Shown: in pieces, positions 23,761 to 33,290 of the stretch
Position numbering within the stretch: position 1 is the stretch's first letter
How the letters are laid out: each line of letters starts with the position of its first letter
NCBI RefSeq assembly: GCF_024172085.1
Contig: NZ_JAMZDZ010000001.1
Location: 6,882,001-6,946,000 of the forward strand
Direction: 5' to 3'
From: Hamadaea flava
GTDB lineage: Bacteria > Actinomycetota > Actinomycetes > Mycobacteriales > Micromonosporaceae
DNA length: 64,000 bases
The notes under the pieces: generated by a model
Told to the model about the DNA's origin: nothing
Database searches by the model: none
What the model saw: the letters and a program-made list of their open reading frames with translations, nothing else
Made by a program: the position numbers and the translations under genes

Positions 23761-24377
23761 TGGCCCCCTCGGTCACCATCCTCGACTACGGCTCCGGCAA
23801 CCTCCGCTCGGCCGAACGCGCGGTCGCGGCGACCGGCGCCCGGGTGACCGTCACCGACGACCTGACCGCGGCGGCGGACGCCGACGGCCTGGTGGTGCCC
23901 GGCGTCGGCGCGTTCGCCGCCTGCATGGCCGGGATCGAGGAGGCCAAGGCGGGGCCGGTGATCGCCGAGCGGGTCGCCGCCGGCCGCCCGGTCCTCGGCA
24001 TCTGCGTCGGCGCCCAGGTGATGTTCACCGAAGGCGACGAACACGGGGTCATCACCCCGGGGCTGGGCCTGCTGCCCGGCCGGGTCACCCGGCTGCCCGT
24101 ACGCCGAGTCCCGCACATCGGCTGGAACACGGTCTCGCCACCGGTCGGCTCGACGTTGTTCCCGTCGCCGGAGGAGCGCTTCTACTTCGTGCACTCGTTC
24201 GCCGCCTCGCCGGCCGACTTCGCCGACTCGGACGCGCTCGTCACGACGACCGAACACGAAGGCGCGGTCTTCGTCGCCGCGGTGGAGGCCGGGCCGCTCA
24301 GCGTCACCCAGTTCCACCCCGAGAAGTCCGGCGCGGCCGGGGCGGGCCTGCTGCGCGCCTGGGTCGCCACGCTATGA
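23760..24377 (+). CDS. hisH: Imidazole glycerol phosphate synthase glutaminase subunit HisH
   Basis: Class I glutamine amidotransferase that supplies ammonia to HisF. The 205 residues carry DYGSGNLRS, VVPGVGAF, the nucleophile loop GICVGAQ with Cys82, RVPHIGWN, YFVHSF and the His186/Glu188 pair in FHPEKS. The usual Met after GICVG is Ala here. Its partner hisF is in this window too, but 32 kb away (56778-57554). Confidence 0.96.
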   Translation: MAPSVTILDYGSGNLRSAERAVAATGARVTVTDDLTAAADADGLVVPGVGAFAACMAGIEEAKAGPVIAERVAAGRPVLGICVGAQVMFTEGDEHGVITPGLGLLPGRVTRLPVRRVPHIGWNTVSPPVGSTLFPSPEERFYFVHSFAASPADFADSDALVTTTEHEGAVFVAAVEAGPLSVTQFHPEKSGAAGAGLLRAWVATL

Positions 24378-24429
24378 ACGCCGGTCGCCACGCCGCGAGC
24401 GCCGGTCGTCGAGCCGTGCGGGTCGCCAG

Positions 24430-24744
24430 ATGAGCAAGGAACGGGCGCGGCGGCGGGCCGAGCGAGAGGCCGAGCAGCTCAAACAGCGCGAGAAGCGGGC
24501 GCGTACCGAGGCTCGCCGGGCGAAACGACGCCGGATCACCGCCCGGGTCCGGGAACTACGGCCGGGCCGGACCGGGCGGATCGCCCGCTGGAACCGGGGT
24601 CAGCGGTCGGTCATCGGGCTCGTGCTGGCGCTCGGCCTCGTCCTGATCTGGACGATGACCGGGTCGGTCGCGCTCAGCATCGCGCTGTCGCTGCTGCTGA
24701 TCCTGGTGCTGCCGGTGCTCGCCGTACTGGCCTTCGACAAGTGA
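24430..24744 (+). CDS. Small basic membrane protein between hisH and priA
   Basis: 104 residues. The first 58 are a strongly basic, Arg/Glu/Lys-rich helix (MSKERARRRAEREAEQ ...), followed by two hydrophobic segments (about 62-78 and 82-101) and a short end LAFDK. No enzymatic motif is seen. Similar small genes sit before priA in some Micromonosporaceae-like operons, so it is probably an operon member of unknown role. The 52 bases before it repeat the 11-mer GGTCGCCACGC (24362 and 24383). Confidence 0.7.
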   Translation: MSKERARRRAEREAEQLKQREKRARTEARRAKRRRITARVRELRPGRTGRIARWNRGQRSVIGLVLALGLVLIWTMTGSVALSIALSLLLILVLPVLAVLAFDK

Positions 24745-24756
24745 CCTCGTCCTGCG

Positions 24757-24809
24757 GATCACGGATGCGCAGGCTACAACCGCTCATGATCACATGCGTA
24801 TCCGTGATC
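24757..24809. repeat. 53-bp palindromic repeat, copy A (5' of priA)
   Basis: Runs from GATCACGGATGCGCA to TGCGTATCCGTGATC; the outer 15 bases pair with one mismatch, while the centre has decayed. It lies 29 bases before the priA ATG, between two same-strand genes, so it would form a hairpin in the priA leader. It belongs to a family of seven elements in this window, all 53 bases long. Confidence 0.85.
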
Positions 24810-24838
24810 TGCGGCGAATACCGGGAGAGTGAGAGAGC

Positions 24839-25564
24839 ATGACACTGGAGCTGCTGCCGGCCGTCGACGTCGCCGGGGGCCAGGCCGTACGCCTGGTGCA
24901 GGGCGCCGCGGGCACGGAGACGGCGTACGGCGATCCGCTGGAGGCGGCGCTGGACTTCGCCCGGCAGGGGGCGCAGTGGATTCATCTCGTCGACCTGGAC
25001 GCCGCGTTCGGCCGGGGCTCCAACGCCGAGCAGCTGGCCGCCGTCGTCCGTGCCTTGGACTGCAGGGTCGAGCTGTCCGGGGGCATTCGCGACGACGAGT
25101 CGCTGCGGCGGGCGCTGGGCACCGGGGCCGCCCGGGTCAACATCGGCACGGCGGCGCTGGAGGACCCGGAGTGGTGCGATCGCGTCGTCGGCGAGTACGC
25201 CGACCGCGTCGCCATCGGGTTGGACGTCCGTGGGCGTACCCTCTCGGCGAGAGGCTGGACCCGCGACGGCGGTGACCTGTTCGACGTGCTGGCGCGTCTG
25301 GAGCGCGCGGGCTGTGCCCGGTACGTCGTGACGGACGTGCACCGCGACGGCACGATGACCGGGCCGAACCTGCAGCTGCTGCGCGACGTCTGCGGCGCGA
25401 CCGACAAGCCGGTGGTGGCCAGCGGCGGTGTCTCCACTCTGGACGATCTGCGGGCGCTGGCGACGCTGGAGAAGGAGGGCGTCGAGGGCGTGATCGCCGG
25501 AAAGGCCCTGTACGCCGGGGCGTTCACGGTCGCCGAGGCGCTCGCCGCCCTGGAGGAAGCGTGA
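24839..25564 (+). CDS. priA: PriA: bifunctional HisA/TrpF phosphoribosyl isomerase
   Basis: (beta-alpha)8 barrel that isomerises ProFAR in histidine synthesis and, in actinobacteria, usually also PRA in tryptophan synthesis. The 241 residues begin [20 protein letters not shown] (catalytic Asp in the first strand) and include [58 protein letters not shown] (second catalytic Asp) and [11 protein letters not shown]. The dual role is family knowledge: actinobacteria usually lack trpF, but that cannot be checked here. Palindromic repeat A stands just before its ribosome-binding site (GAGAGTGAGAG). Confidence 0.93.
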   Translation: MTLELLPAVDVAGGQAVRLVQGAAGTETAYGDPLEAALDFARQGAQWIHLVDLDAAFGRGSNAEQLAAVVRALDCRVELSGGIRDDESLRRALGTGAARVNIGTAALEDPEWCDRVVGEYADRVAIGLDVRGRTLSARGWTRDGGDLFDVLARLERAGCARYVVTDVHRDGTMTGPNLQLLRDVCGATDKPVVASGGVSTLDDLRALATLEKEGVEGVIAGKALYAGAFTVAEALAALEEA

Positions 25565-26835
25565 CCGAGGTCGTGATCCCGGGGTCGAAGTCGGTGATGG
25601 CGCGCGCGCTGTTCCTGGCGGCGGCGGCGGACGGGGTGAGCACCCTGCGTCAGCCGCTCGCCTCCGACGACACCGAGGCGTTCGCCTACGGCCTGCGCGA
25701 TCTCGGATACGAGGTCGACCTGCGGCCGGACGTGTGGACGGTCACCGGGCTGCCGCACGGTCCGTCAGCCGGGGAGCGCTCGCGCGAGACGCCAGGAGTG
25801 CGGTCAGCCAGTGCGAGCGTCTACACGAGGGACGCCGGCACGGCCTCTCGCTTCCTGCCCGCGCTGGTCGCGGCCGGGCACGGCACGTTCCGTTTCGACG
25901 CCTCGGCGCAGATGCGCCGCCGTCCGGTCGCCCCGCTGGTCGACGCGCTGCGGCAGCTCGGCGTCGAGGTCTCGTGCGACGAGACCGAGGGGCACCTGCC
26001 GCTCACCGTCCACGCCGACGGCGTCAAGGGCGGCACGCTCACCCTCGACGCCTCGCTGTCCTCGCAGTTCCTCACCGCACTGCTCATGCTCGGTCCACTC
26101 ACGACGGACGGGCTCGTGATCCGCGTGGGCGAACTGGTCTCGGTGCCGTACATCGAGATCACGCTCGCGATGATGCGCCGCTTCGGCGCCACCGTCGACT
26201 GGTCCGGCGACACCTTCACCGTCGCGCCGGGCGGCTACCAGGCCCGCGACTACCTGATCGAACCCGACGCGTCCAGCGCCAGCTACTTCTTCGCCGCCGC
26301 CGCGGTCACCGGCCGCGAGGTCACGGTCCACGGCCTGGGCAGCGAAAGCTTGCAGGGTGACGTGCGGTTCGTCGACGTCCTGGCCCGGATGGGCGCGACG
26401 GTACGCGTAGCGCCCGAGTCGGTGACGGTGATCGGCCCCGAGAACGGGCGGCTCGACGGGGTGACCGTGAACATGCGCGACATCTCCGACACGATGCCGA
26501 CGCTGGCCGCGATCGCCCCGTACGCCTCGTCGCCGGTCCGCATCGAAGACGTCTACAACACCCGGGTCAAGGAGTGCGACCGGCTGGAGACGTCGGCCGT
26601 GAACCTGCGCCGTCTCGGGATCGCCGTCGAGACGGGCCGGGACTGGATCGAGATCCAGCCGGGGCAGCCGCAGGCCGCCGAGATCCTGACCGAACGGGAT
26701 CACCGGATCGCGATGAGCTTCAGCGTCACCGGACTGCGTACGCCGGGGATCACCCTGGACGACCCGGACTGCGTCAAGAAGACCTTCCCGACGTTCCACT
26801 CCGTCTTCCACTCCGCGTTCCCCGGGCTCCGTTGA
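25561..26835 (+). CDS. aroA: 3-phosphoshikimate 1-carboxyvinyltransferase-like (EPSP synthase)
   Basis: Joins shikimate 3-phosphate and phosphoenolpyruvate in the shikimate pathway. The 424 residues show [15 protein letters not shown] (Lys10 at the substrate site), [12 protein letters not shown] in place of the usual N-A-G-T-A-x-[32 protein letters not shown] and the end region [12 protein letters not shown]. These cover both halves of the EPSP/MurA fold. The GTG at 25561 overlaps the priA stop, so it is cotranscribed with histidine genes. It looks divergent, so a second paralogue elsewhere would be no surprise. Palindromic repeat B follows the stop by 6 bases. Confidence 0.88.
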   Translation: MTEVVIPGSKSVMARALFLAAAADGVSTLRQPLASDDTEAFAYGLRDLGYEVDLRPDVWTVTGLPHGPSAGERSRETPGVRSASASVYTRDAGTASRFLPALVAAGHGTFRFDASAQMRRRPVAPLVDALRQLGVEVSCDETEGHLPLTVHADGVKGGTLTLDASLSSQFLTALLMLGPLTTDGLVIRVGELVSVPYIEITLAMMRRFGATVDWSGDTFTVAPGGYQARDYLIEPDASSASYFFAAAAVTGREVTVHGLGSESLQGDVRFVDVLARMGATVRVAPESVTVIGPENGRLDGVTVNMRDISDTMPTLAAIAPYASSPVRIEDVYNTRVKECDRLETSAVNLRRLGIAVETGRDWIEIQPGQPQAAEILTERDHRIAMSFSVTGLRTPGITLDDPDCVKKTFPTFHSVFHSAFPGLR

Positions 26836-26841
26836 GCGCTG

Positions 26842-26894
26842 GATCAGGGATCTGCCTGTGATCTTGGTCCAAGCTCGCAGGCATATCCCTGATC
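26842..26894. repeat. 53-bp palindromic repeat, copy B (between aroA and lysE)
   Basis: Begins GATCAGGGATCTGCCTG and ends CAGGCATATCCCTGATC; the arms pair over about 25 bases with only a few mismatches, and CTTGG pairs with CCAAG next to the loop. It starts 6 bases after the aroA stop and ends 26 bases before the lysE ATG, so it could act as terminator, leader hairpin or both. Confidence 0.9.
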
Positions 26895-26920
26895 TGCTGA
26901 AAGCAGTACGCTCAAGGTCC

Positions 26921-27556
26921 ATGGACTTCACCACAGCGGTCGTCTCGTTCGCCGTCGTCGCCGGACTGCTGACCATCATCCCGGGAGTGGACACCGCTCT
27001 CGTTCTGCGTACGGCGGTCGTGCAAGGACGCCGGCACGCCTTCGCCACCGCCTTCGGGATCTGCACCGGCGCGCTCGTCTGGGGCGCCGCGGCCGCGGCC
27101 GGAATCTCCGTGCTGTTGACGGCGTCGCGGACGGCGTACACCGTGATGCGGGTGGCGGGCGCGATCTATCTGATCTACCTCGGCGTCATGATGCTCCGGG
27201 ACGCCCGGCGGCCCAAGACCGCGGCCGACGTCGACGTCGCGCTGGTCTCACCGTGGCGCGCGTTCGCCCGGGGCCTGACCACGAACCTGCTCAACCCCAA
27301 GGTCGGCGTCTTCTACGTCGCCATGCTCCCGCAGTTCCTCCCGGCCGACGTCCCGGCGCTGCCGATGGGCGTACTGCTGGCGCTGGTGCACGACCTGGAG
27401 GCGATGGTGTGGTTCACCCTCATCATCGGCGGCGTCGGGCTGGCCCGCCGCTGGCTCACCGGCAGCGCGGCAGCCGCCGTCCGCATCCGCCGGGTGACCG
27501 ACGCGATCGCGGGAACGGCTCTGGTCGCGCTGGGGATCCGGCTGGCCGCCGACTGA
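26921..27556 (+). CDS. LysE/RhtB family amino-acid exporter
   Basis: 211-residue inner-membrane exporter with about six hydrophobic segments. Family motifs include LLTIIPGVDTALVLRTAVVQG (N-terminal), AFGICTGALVWGAAAAAG, GAIYLIYLGVMMLRDA and GLTTNLLNPKVGVFYVAMLPQF. The substrate is not deducible; the family exports lysine, threonine, homoserine and others. A longer frame runs through repeat B, so the ATG at 26921 is preferred. The stop overlaps the next ATG. Confidence 0.92.
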   Translation: MDFTTAVVSFAVVAGLLTIIPGVDTALVLRTAVVQGRRHAFATAFGICTGALVWGAAAAAGISVLLTASRTAYTVMRVAGAIYLIYLGVMMLRDARRPKTAADVDVALVSPWRAFARGLTTNLLNPKVGVFYVAMLPQFLPADVPALPMGVLLALVHDLEAMVWFTLIIGGVGLARRWLTGSAAAAVRIRRVTDAIAGTALVALGIRLAAD

Positions 27557-28638
27557 TGACCGAGTTCGCGAGGCGCGGGCCACTGCCGGTGTCGGCGGCA
27601 ACGCAGAAGTTGCTGGACCGGTACGCGGGCGCCTCGCACTCGGGGCGGTGGGATTCGGCAGCCGTCGGCGTGATCCTCCGGCACGGCTCACCCTCCGACG
27701 CAGACGCGCTCCTCCCGGTGTTCCTGGCGCAGCCCGATGCAGGCCGGCATCTGGTACCCGTGCTCGCCAAGCACGGCGATCAGTCGACTGCCGGGCGTCT
27801 GCTGGCGGAGTTGACGGATGACGGACGGCTGCGCGACGGCGTGCCGGCTGAGGTCTTGCACGCGGTCGGCTTGCTGGGCTACGAACCCGCCGAGCAGATG
27901 CTGTGGCAGTACGCCGAAGGTCCGTACGACGAGGCGATGAACGCGTCCCTGGGGCTGCTGCACCTGCCCTGCCGTGGCGTACGCGCGGAGGTCGCCGCGG
28001 CGCTCGAGCGTCACCAGGGCGCGGCGTTGTTCCCGGAGTTCCTGCCGGCGCTGGCGGCGAAGACTGGTGACCCGTCGTGGCTGGGCAGGCTCGCCGCATG
28101 GGGCGAGGACGCCGCCTCTACCGACTGCAATGGTGGACTGATCCTGGGCATCGCGCTCCACGGCGACCGGGCTCGCGCCACGTTCACGCGGTTGCTCTGG
28201 GACCCGAGGTGGGAGGCGAACGGCGGCGGAACCGGCTCCGATCGCTGGGCGTACGCGGGAGCCCGGGTGCTGGGCCTGACGATGTCGGACCTGTACACCG
28301 GCCTCCGCGCCCGCCTGGATGGCGACCTGGCCCAGGAGGAGATGCGGCACTGCCTGGAGACCTTCACCGCGCTTCTCGGCGGTTGGGTCGGCCGACCCTG
28401 GCTCGGCCTGACCAGCGCGCCTGATCCGGCCGAGACTCCTGACATGCTCCTTGACCTGTTGTTCGAATGGTCGACGCCAGATCGGGACGATTCGGTGATC
28501 GGATTGGCGAGCAGCGTCCTCGATCCCGATGACGGCGTGCTGGCCCGCCTCTACGAGCTGGAGAACGAACTGCGCGTGCGGGCTGAGCACGACCTGGAGA
28601 TCCAGACGCTCATGTCTCGACGCCTGCACGACCGGTGA
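27556..28638 (+). CDS. Alpha-helical repeat protein of unknown function
   Basis: 360 residues, starting at an ATG that overlaps the lysE stop. The sequence is a run of amphipathic helices with repeated Ala/Leu/Glu patterns (for example LLAELTDDGRLRDGVPAEV, VGLLGYEPAEQMLWQYAEG, GLLHLPCRGVRAEVAAALE), suggesting a HEAT-like solenoid. No catalytic motif, signal peptide or membrane segment is visible. Its last 29 bases overlap the convergent DUF4132 gene, whose family is also often found next to solenoid proteins. Confidence 0.7.
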   Translation: MTEFARRGPLPVSAATQKLLDRYAGASHSGRWDSAAVGVILRHGSPSDADALLPVFLAQPDAGRHLVPVLAKHGDQSTAGRLLAELTDDGRLRDGVPAEVLHAVGLLGYEPAEQMLWQYAEGPYDEAMNASLGLLHLPCRGVRAEVAAALERHQGAALFPEFLPALAAKTGDPSWLGRLAAWGEDAASTDCNGGLILGIALHGDRARATFTRLLWDPRWEANGGGTGSDRWAYAGARVLGLTMSDLYTGLRARLDGDLAQEEMRHCLETFTALLGGWVGRPWLGLTSAPDPAETPDMLLDLLFEWSTPDRDDSVIGLASSVLDPDDGVLARLYELENELRVRAEHDLEIQTLMSRRLHDR

Positions 28639-30985
28639 CGCCGATCTGCCGGAGGATCGACTGGTCGGTGATCTTGCCGTCGGCGGCGAGCAGGAACGCC
28701 TTGCTCAGGATGAGGGCCAGCCGATCGTCGGTGAACGGCAGATACACCTGATCCGCCTTCCCGCGGGCCGGCACGATGCACAGGTACGCGTCGTCCGGCT
28801 CCATGAGAATGTTGCCGCTGCCCAGGTGGATCTTGTAGGTGCGCAGACTGCCCCGCACGTACAGCCAGCGATCCCGAAGCTCGCAGCGGTCGGCGATGTT
28901 CAGCCGGGGCAGGACGCGGGCCAACGCGTCCCGGCGGCTCTGTGCGGTCTCGGTGAGATCGCCGAAACCCGTCTCCCACCAGTACGCGTGGTGCTGCTCC
29001 CGCCGTAGCGTCCACTCCGGATCAGCGGCGACCGAGGTGACGCCGACGAAGAGGTCGACGTCCCGCATGGCCTCGCTGAACAGCATCGGCGGCACCTCGG
29101 TCACGCCGGCGGACCGGAAACTGCCGTCGACCCGGCGATCGAACCGGATCCGGCCGGTGACCGCGCATTCGTTGTCGGCGTCGGCGTACTCCTGGTCCAG
29201 AACGACTCGCCACTGGCCGCCGGGCAGGACCCGTACGGCTTCGGCGAAGTCGCCTCCGTCCCAGGGGCCGAGCATCGGCGTACTCCAGCCGCGGCCCTTG
29301 ACCAGGGCGTAGAACTGCTTGTACCGCACGATGTGCGCGGCGAACCGGAGCGACTCGGTCCCGGCCTGCTCCTCGGCCGGGGTCAGCAGATAGATCTCGC
29401 GGAAGGCCTGCTTGAACGGCTGGCGGAGGCCGGCGGCGAGGAACCGCTCGCGCCAGGCCTGGATCTCGTCGACGGTCGACCGGATCGGATGCCACAGCCG
29501 GATGCCCGCGTCGCCGACCGGCTTGACCACGACCCCGTCCGGGCCGACGAAGTCGCCACCCTCGGGCATCACCGACTGCCATCGGCCGGGGGAGACCTCG
29601 ACCTCCCAGATCAGCCCGCGCGCCACGGCGAGGCCGAGCCCGGTGCCGCCCAGCTCGGCCCGCCATCGGTCCACGGTCTGCTCGGCCGGTGCCGCGATGC
29701 CGCTCTCCAACGCCCGGACGAGCGAACGATGGTGCGCCCTCGCCCGTTTGAGCAGATCCCGGGCCGCCGCCACGACCTCCTTGTGGTCGCGTTTGACCAC
29801 GGCGGACGGGGTCGCGGAGACCTTGCCGCCGTCGGCGCGCCAGCTGAGCGTGACCTCCTCGGCCGTCGCCACGAGCACCGCGGCCTGCGGCCCGGCCGCG
29901 ACCTCCAGCGTGCCGTCGGCCTCGAAACCCAGGTCGGGCAGCCTGGTCGCGACCTCCGGCCGATCGGCCAGTGCCAGCTCGATCATCTTCAGCTTTCGAT
30001 CCAGCTGCTTGGGTACGCCCTTGTGCCGTACGCGGGACCGTGCCTCCCGCAGGATGGTCAGCACCTCCGGCGTGGGGAAGTCGATGGCGGCGCGCGCGAT
30101 CTCGTAGAGCAGCGCCTGAGAGGGGAGCGTCTTGGCCGCTGTCGGCGCCACGCTGACCTGGAACACCAAGGGCCGCAGCAGCTCGGGCAGCTCCCGCTCG
30201 TCCAGCAGCAGCAGGACGCGGGCCGCCCGGCCGAGCGTGGCGACCTCCAGATGGTCGAACGCCTTGTCCGCGACGAACGGCAGCTCGCCACTGTGGATGC
30301 GAGCCGCCCGGTCGGCCGCCGTACGCAACGCGGCCCAGCAGTACGCCCGGTACTCCTCGGTGTCGGCCAGCCGTCGCCACTGACCCGACGACGGCGGTGG
30401 CAGGTCGTAACCGCGATCCGAGCTCAACTCGGCGATCGGCAGCAGGCTGGGCGGCCCGATCTTCGTCAGCACGGCTAGTTCCTCCTGGGCGATGGGCGGG
30501 AGGGTGTTCTTGAAGACCTGCCGGATGAGCACCCCGGTCAGACCACCGGAGACCGCAGCGAGCGCGACCATCGCGTACGGCGCGGTGAACCGAGCGTTCT
30601 TGATCAGCGACCGCAGCAGCGAACCGATGCTCTTGGCGGCGCTCGGCGGCCACGGGCCGTCACAGTGGAGCAGCGCGTTGACGGCGAGCGTCGGATGGCC
30701 GCCGAGGTCCCGTGCCGCCCGGCCCGCGACCGCGTCGAGGAAGTCGGCGCAGGTCTGCGTCGTGAACCTCGGCTGCCGCGTACGCAGCACCACGTCCAGC
30801 GAGTACATGAGCGTGGAATAGCCGAAGCCGGGCAGCCGCCGCTGCGCTGCGACCGCGAGCGCGCCGAGGTCGTGATCGGACAGCCGCGCCTCGTCCACCG
30901 ACCGGTGCGCGAGCGGGTCGTCTTGGGCCGCCATGGGATCGGAGACGACCCGCATGAGGTCGGCCGCGTACGCCGAAAGCTCCAC
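28610..30985 (-). CDS. DUF4132 domain (MolR-like) protein
   Basis: 791 residues starting at GTG. The first 400 are helical and contain an insert of Ala/Leu-rich repeats. The C-terminal third matches the DUF4132 pattern: RFAAHIVRYKQFYALVKGRGW, YKIHLGSGNILMEPDDAYLC and VYLPFTDDRLALILSKAFLL then ADGKITDQSILRQI. The family is widespread in actinobacteria and enterics (MolR-like); its biochemical role is unknown. There is no membrane segment. It overlaps the 3' end of the preceding plus-strand gene by 29 bases. Confidence 0.82.
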   Translation of the reverse strand: MELSAYAADLMRVVSDPMAAQDDPLAHRSVDEARLSDHDLGALAVAAQRRLPGFGYSTLMYSLDVVLRTRQPRFTTQTCADFLDAVAGRAARDLGGHPTLAVNALLHCDGPWPPSAAKSIGSLLRSLIKNARFTAPYAMVALAAVSGGLTGVLIRQVFKNTLPPIAQEELAVLTKIGPPSLLPIAELSSDRGYDLPPPSSGQWRRLADTEEYRAYCWAALRTAADRAARIHSGELPFVADKAFDHLEVATLGRAARVLLLLDERELPELLRPLVFQVSVAPTAAKTLPSQALLYEIARAAIDFPTPEVLTILREARSRVRHKGVPKQLDRKLKMIELALADRPEVATRLPDLGFEADGTLEVAAGPQAAVLVATAEEVTLSWRADGGKVSATPSAVVKRDHKEVVAAARDLLKRARAHHRSLVRALESGIAAPAEQTVDRWRAELGGTGLGLAVARGLIWEVEVSPGRWQSVMPEGGDFVGPDGVVVKPVGDAGIRLWHPIRSTVDEIQAWRERFLAAGLRQPFKQAFREIYLLTPAEEQAGTESLRFAAHIVRYKQFYALVKGRGWSTPMLGPWDGGDFAEAVRVLPGGQWRVVLDQEYADADNECAVTGRIRFDRRVDGSFRSAGVTEVPPMLFSEAMRDVDLFVGVTSVAADPEWTLRREQHHAYWWETGFGDLTETAQSRRDALARVLPRLNIADRCELRDRWLYVRGSLRTYKIHLGSGNILMEPDDAYLCIVPARGKADQVYLPFTDDRLALILSKAFLLAADGKITDQSILRQIGVTGRAGVET

Positions 30986-31028
30986 GCCGCCGGAGTCTAA
31001 ACACCCCCTCCGACACCCACCAGGTGCG

Positions 31029-31937
31029 TCAGGGGAGGAGCGGGGCGAGGTCGTGCTGGATGACGTCCAGGTGGTCCAGGTCGGACAGGTCCAGTACCTG
31101 CAGGAACATCCGGGTCGCGCCCACCTCGGCGAACCGCCCGATCTGCTCGGCGACCTGGGTGGGCGTACCGAACAGCGGCGGCTGCCGGCCGATGGCGTCG
31201 GCCCGCTCGCGGGCCTCGGCTTCGGTCCGGCCGACCGCGATCGTCTGCGCCGCCGAGAACACCGGCGCTTCCCGGCCCGCCGCCGCGCAGGCTTCGCGCA
31301 CCCGGGCGTACGCCTCGCCGGTGCCCTCGACCGTGCCGAACGGAACGTTGAACTCGTCGGCGAAGCGGGCCGCGAGTTCCGGCGTACGCCGTTTGCCGTG
31401 CCCGCCGACGATGACGGGCGGCCGCGGCGACTGCGTCGGCTTGGGCAGCGCGGGGGAGTCCGTCAGCTCATAGTGCTTGCCCTGGAAGGAGAAGCGCTCG
31501 CCGTCCGGCGTCGTCCACAGTCCGGTGACGATCGCGAGCTGCTCCTCCAGCCGCTCGAACCGTTCCCGCACCGGGGGGAAGGGCACCCCGTACGCCGTGT
31601 GCTCCGCCTCGAACCAGCCGGCCCCGAGGCCCAGCTCGACCCGGCCGTGGCTCATCTGATCGACCTGCGCGACCGTGATCGCCAGCAGGCCCGGGAACCG
31701 GAAGGTCGCCGACGTCAGCAGCGTCCCCAGCCGAATCCGCGACGTCTGTACGGCGATCGCCGCGAGCGTCGCCCACGAGTCGGTCGGGCCGGGCACCCCG
31801 CTGTTGCTTCCCATGGTGAGAAAGTGGTCGGACCGGAAGAACGCCTCGAAGCCGAGTTCCTCGGCGTGCTGGGCGATCCGGAGCTGGTCGTCGTAGGAGG
31901 CCCCGAGCTGGGGTTCGATGAAGACAGCAAGCCGCAT
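31029..31937 (-). CDS. LLM-class F420-dependent oxidoreductase
   Basis: 302-residue luciferase-like (beta-alpha)8 monooxygenase/reductase. The N-terminus MRLAVFIEPQLGASYDDQLR, EELGFEAFFRSDHFLTMG, IRLGTLLTSATFRFPGLLA, GRVELGLGAGWFEAEHTAYG and PPVIVGGHGKRRTPELAARF fit the F420-binding actinobacterial subgroup. The substrate is unknown. The ATG at 31937 is chosen because GTGGGGG precedes it and the protein then starts directly with the first beta strand; an upstream extension in frame looks non-coding. Confidence 0.9.
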   Translation of the reverse strand: MRLAVFIEPQLGASYDDQLRIAQHAEELGFEAFFRSDHFLTMGSNSGVPGPTDSWATLAAIAVQTSRIRLGTLLTSATFRFPGLLAITVAQVDQMSHGRVELGLGAGWFEAEHTAYGVPFPPVRERFERLEEQLAIVTGLWTTPDGERFSFQGKHYELTDSPALPKPTQSPRPPVIVGGHGKRRTPELAARFADEFNVPFGTVEGTGEAYARVREACAAAGREAPVFSAAQTIAVGRTEAEARERADAIGRQPPLFGTPTQVAEQIGRFAEVGATRMFLQVLDLSDLDHLDVIQHDLAPLLP

Positions 31938-31980
31938 GCCCCCACCTTGCCACGCGAGATCGCCCACGGCACCGCCATCC

Positions 31981-32051
31981 CCCGCGGCTCGCGGCCACCC
32001 AGGCGTCGACCGTCCGGCCGCGCACCTCAGCGCACCACTGCGAGCCGCGGG
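31981..32051. repeat. 12-bp inverted repeat in a 190-bp intergenic region
   Basis: CCCGCGGCTCGC (31981-31992) and its exact complement (32040-32051) are separated by 47 bases; the right arm also forms a small GCGAGC/GCTCGC hairpin on its own. It lies between two minus-strand genes, so it may end the transcript of the upstream phosphotransferase gene. No gene is visible in this stretch. Confidence 0.45.
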
Positions 32052-32127
32052 CTCGCCTGCGCAGAATGCCATTGCAGCACGCCACAAATCCCGCGCGACA
32101 AATCGGCGAACCACAACCGAGCGGCGG

Positions 32128-33195
32128 TCAGTCGAGGGGAAGGTCGTCGGCCCAGCGCGCCAGCATCGTGACCAATCCGGTCAGCCTCGCCAATTCCTCT
32201 TCGGCCGTTCCGCGTACGCCATAGGAGGCATGCCCGACCGTTCCCTCGGCGATGCACCGGCCGAGCACGGCCGGGGCGAACCACGAGTATTTGGCCGCGC
32301 CGTACGCGCGGATGAATGAGGGAATCGAGGAGACCGGCCCGGTGTAGCCGCCGGCCCGCAGCCCGGTGATGTATCCGGAGGTGACCGCGGCGTCGATCTC
32401 GGGGAGCAGTGAGACGGGGAGGTAGCCGTCGGTGACGCTGTCGACGATGAGGTTCGCGGGGTCTTCGCCGAGGCCGCCTTCGCCGACGAACGCCCAGTCC
32501 AGCAGGGTGAACCCGGTGGGCGAGGAGAACAGGTTCATGATCCAGACGTCGAGGTGGGCCAGGGTGCGTGGGGCTGCGACCGCGCGGTCTACCTGCGACA
32601 GCCGGGCAGACCACAGCGCGGCGAGTCGGCGCCGGACGGCGACCGGCCAGACTTGGGCGAGCGGGTGGTCCCAGTCGACGTCCCACTTGGCCCAGATCGG
32701 CGTACGCTCCACATAGGAACGAAGCCAGCCGCGGGACAGCCAGGGCATCGGTGGGACACGTCCGACGAACGATCCCTGCGCCGCGCCCAGCCGCTCGGCG
32801 AAGGACTGGAAGTCGGCGGGCTTCCATGAGGTGCCGGGCGTACCGGTGACGACGTCGAGCCACAGGGCGACCGAGCCGTCCGGCAGCTCCGACGACGACA
32901 GCAGCGACGGGGCGGCCACTCCGAAGTCGGCGTACGAGTCGGAAATCCCGGAGCGGTAGGCGAACGGCTCGCGACGGTAGTAGTTCCAGTGTCCGGGGTC
33001 GTCGCTGGTCGGCCAGGCGGGATTACCCGACGGCGGGTCCGTCGGCGGGCGGGCGATCTTCAGGACCGCCGAACCGGCGGAGCCTTCGACGAGCCAGATC
33101 CCGCCCGTGGCCGCATTGCCCTGATTGTGGGTGGGCTGGACGGCTTCGACGACGGTGCCGAGGGCCTCGGGCACCGGGACCGGAAGATCACTCAC
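32128..33195 (-). CDS. Aminoglycoside-phosphotransferase-like kinase
   Basis: 355 residues with a protein-kinase-like fold. GGIWLVEGSAGSAVLKIAR fits the N-lobe sheet and its ATP-binding lysine, and HLDVWIMNLF and FTLLDWAFVGEGGLGEDPANL match the catalytic loop (H-x-D-x4-N) and metal-binding D of APH-type kinases. The substrate could be an antibiotic, a sugar or another small molecule; nothing here decides it. GTG 33195 is the plausible start. The message may be nearly leaderless. Confidence 0.78.
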   Translation of the reverse strand: MSDLPVPVPEALGTVVEAVQPTHNQGNAATGGIWLVEGSAGSAVLKIARPPTDPPSGNPAWPTSDDPGHWNYYRREPFAYRSGISDSYADFGVAAPSLLSSSELPDGSVALWLDVVTGTPGTSWKPADFQSFAERLGAAQGSFVGRVPPMPWLSRGWLRSYVERTPIWAKWDVDWDHPLAQVWPVAVRRRLAALWSARLSQVDRAVAAPRTLAHLDVWIMNLFSSPTGFTLLDWAFVGEGGLGEDPANLIVDSVTDGYLPVSLLPEIDAAVTSGYITGLRAGGYTGPVSSIPSFIRAYGAAKYSWFAPAVLGRCIAEGTVGHASYGVRGTAEEELARLTGLVTMLARWADDLPLD

Positions 33196-33290
33196 TGGGC
33201 AAGTATGCCCTCGTTAATGTGGTTCGACGGGTGCCCAGCCGCGAGTAGAGTCGGCGGCACCGCATGCGACTATGAGAGGGAGCGCGTTAG

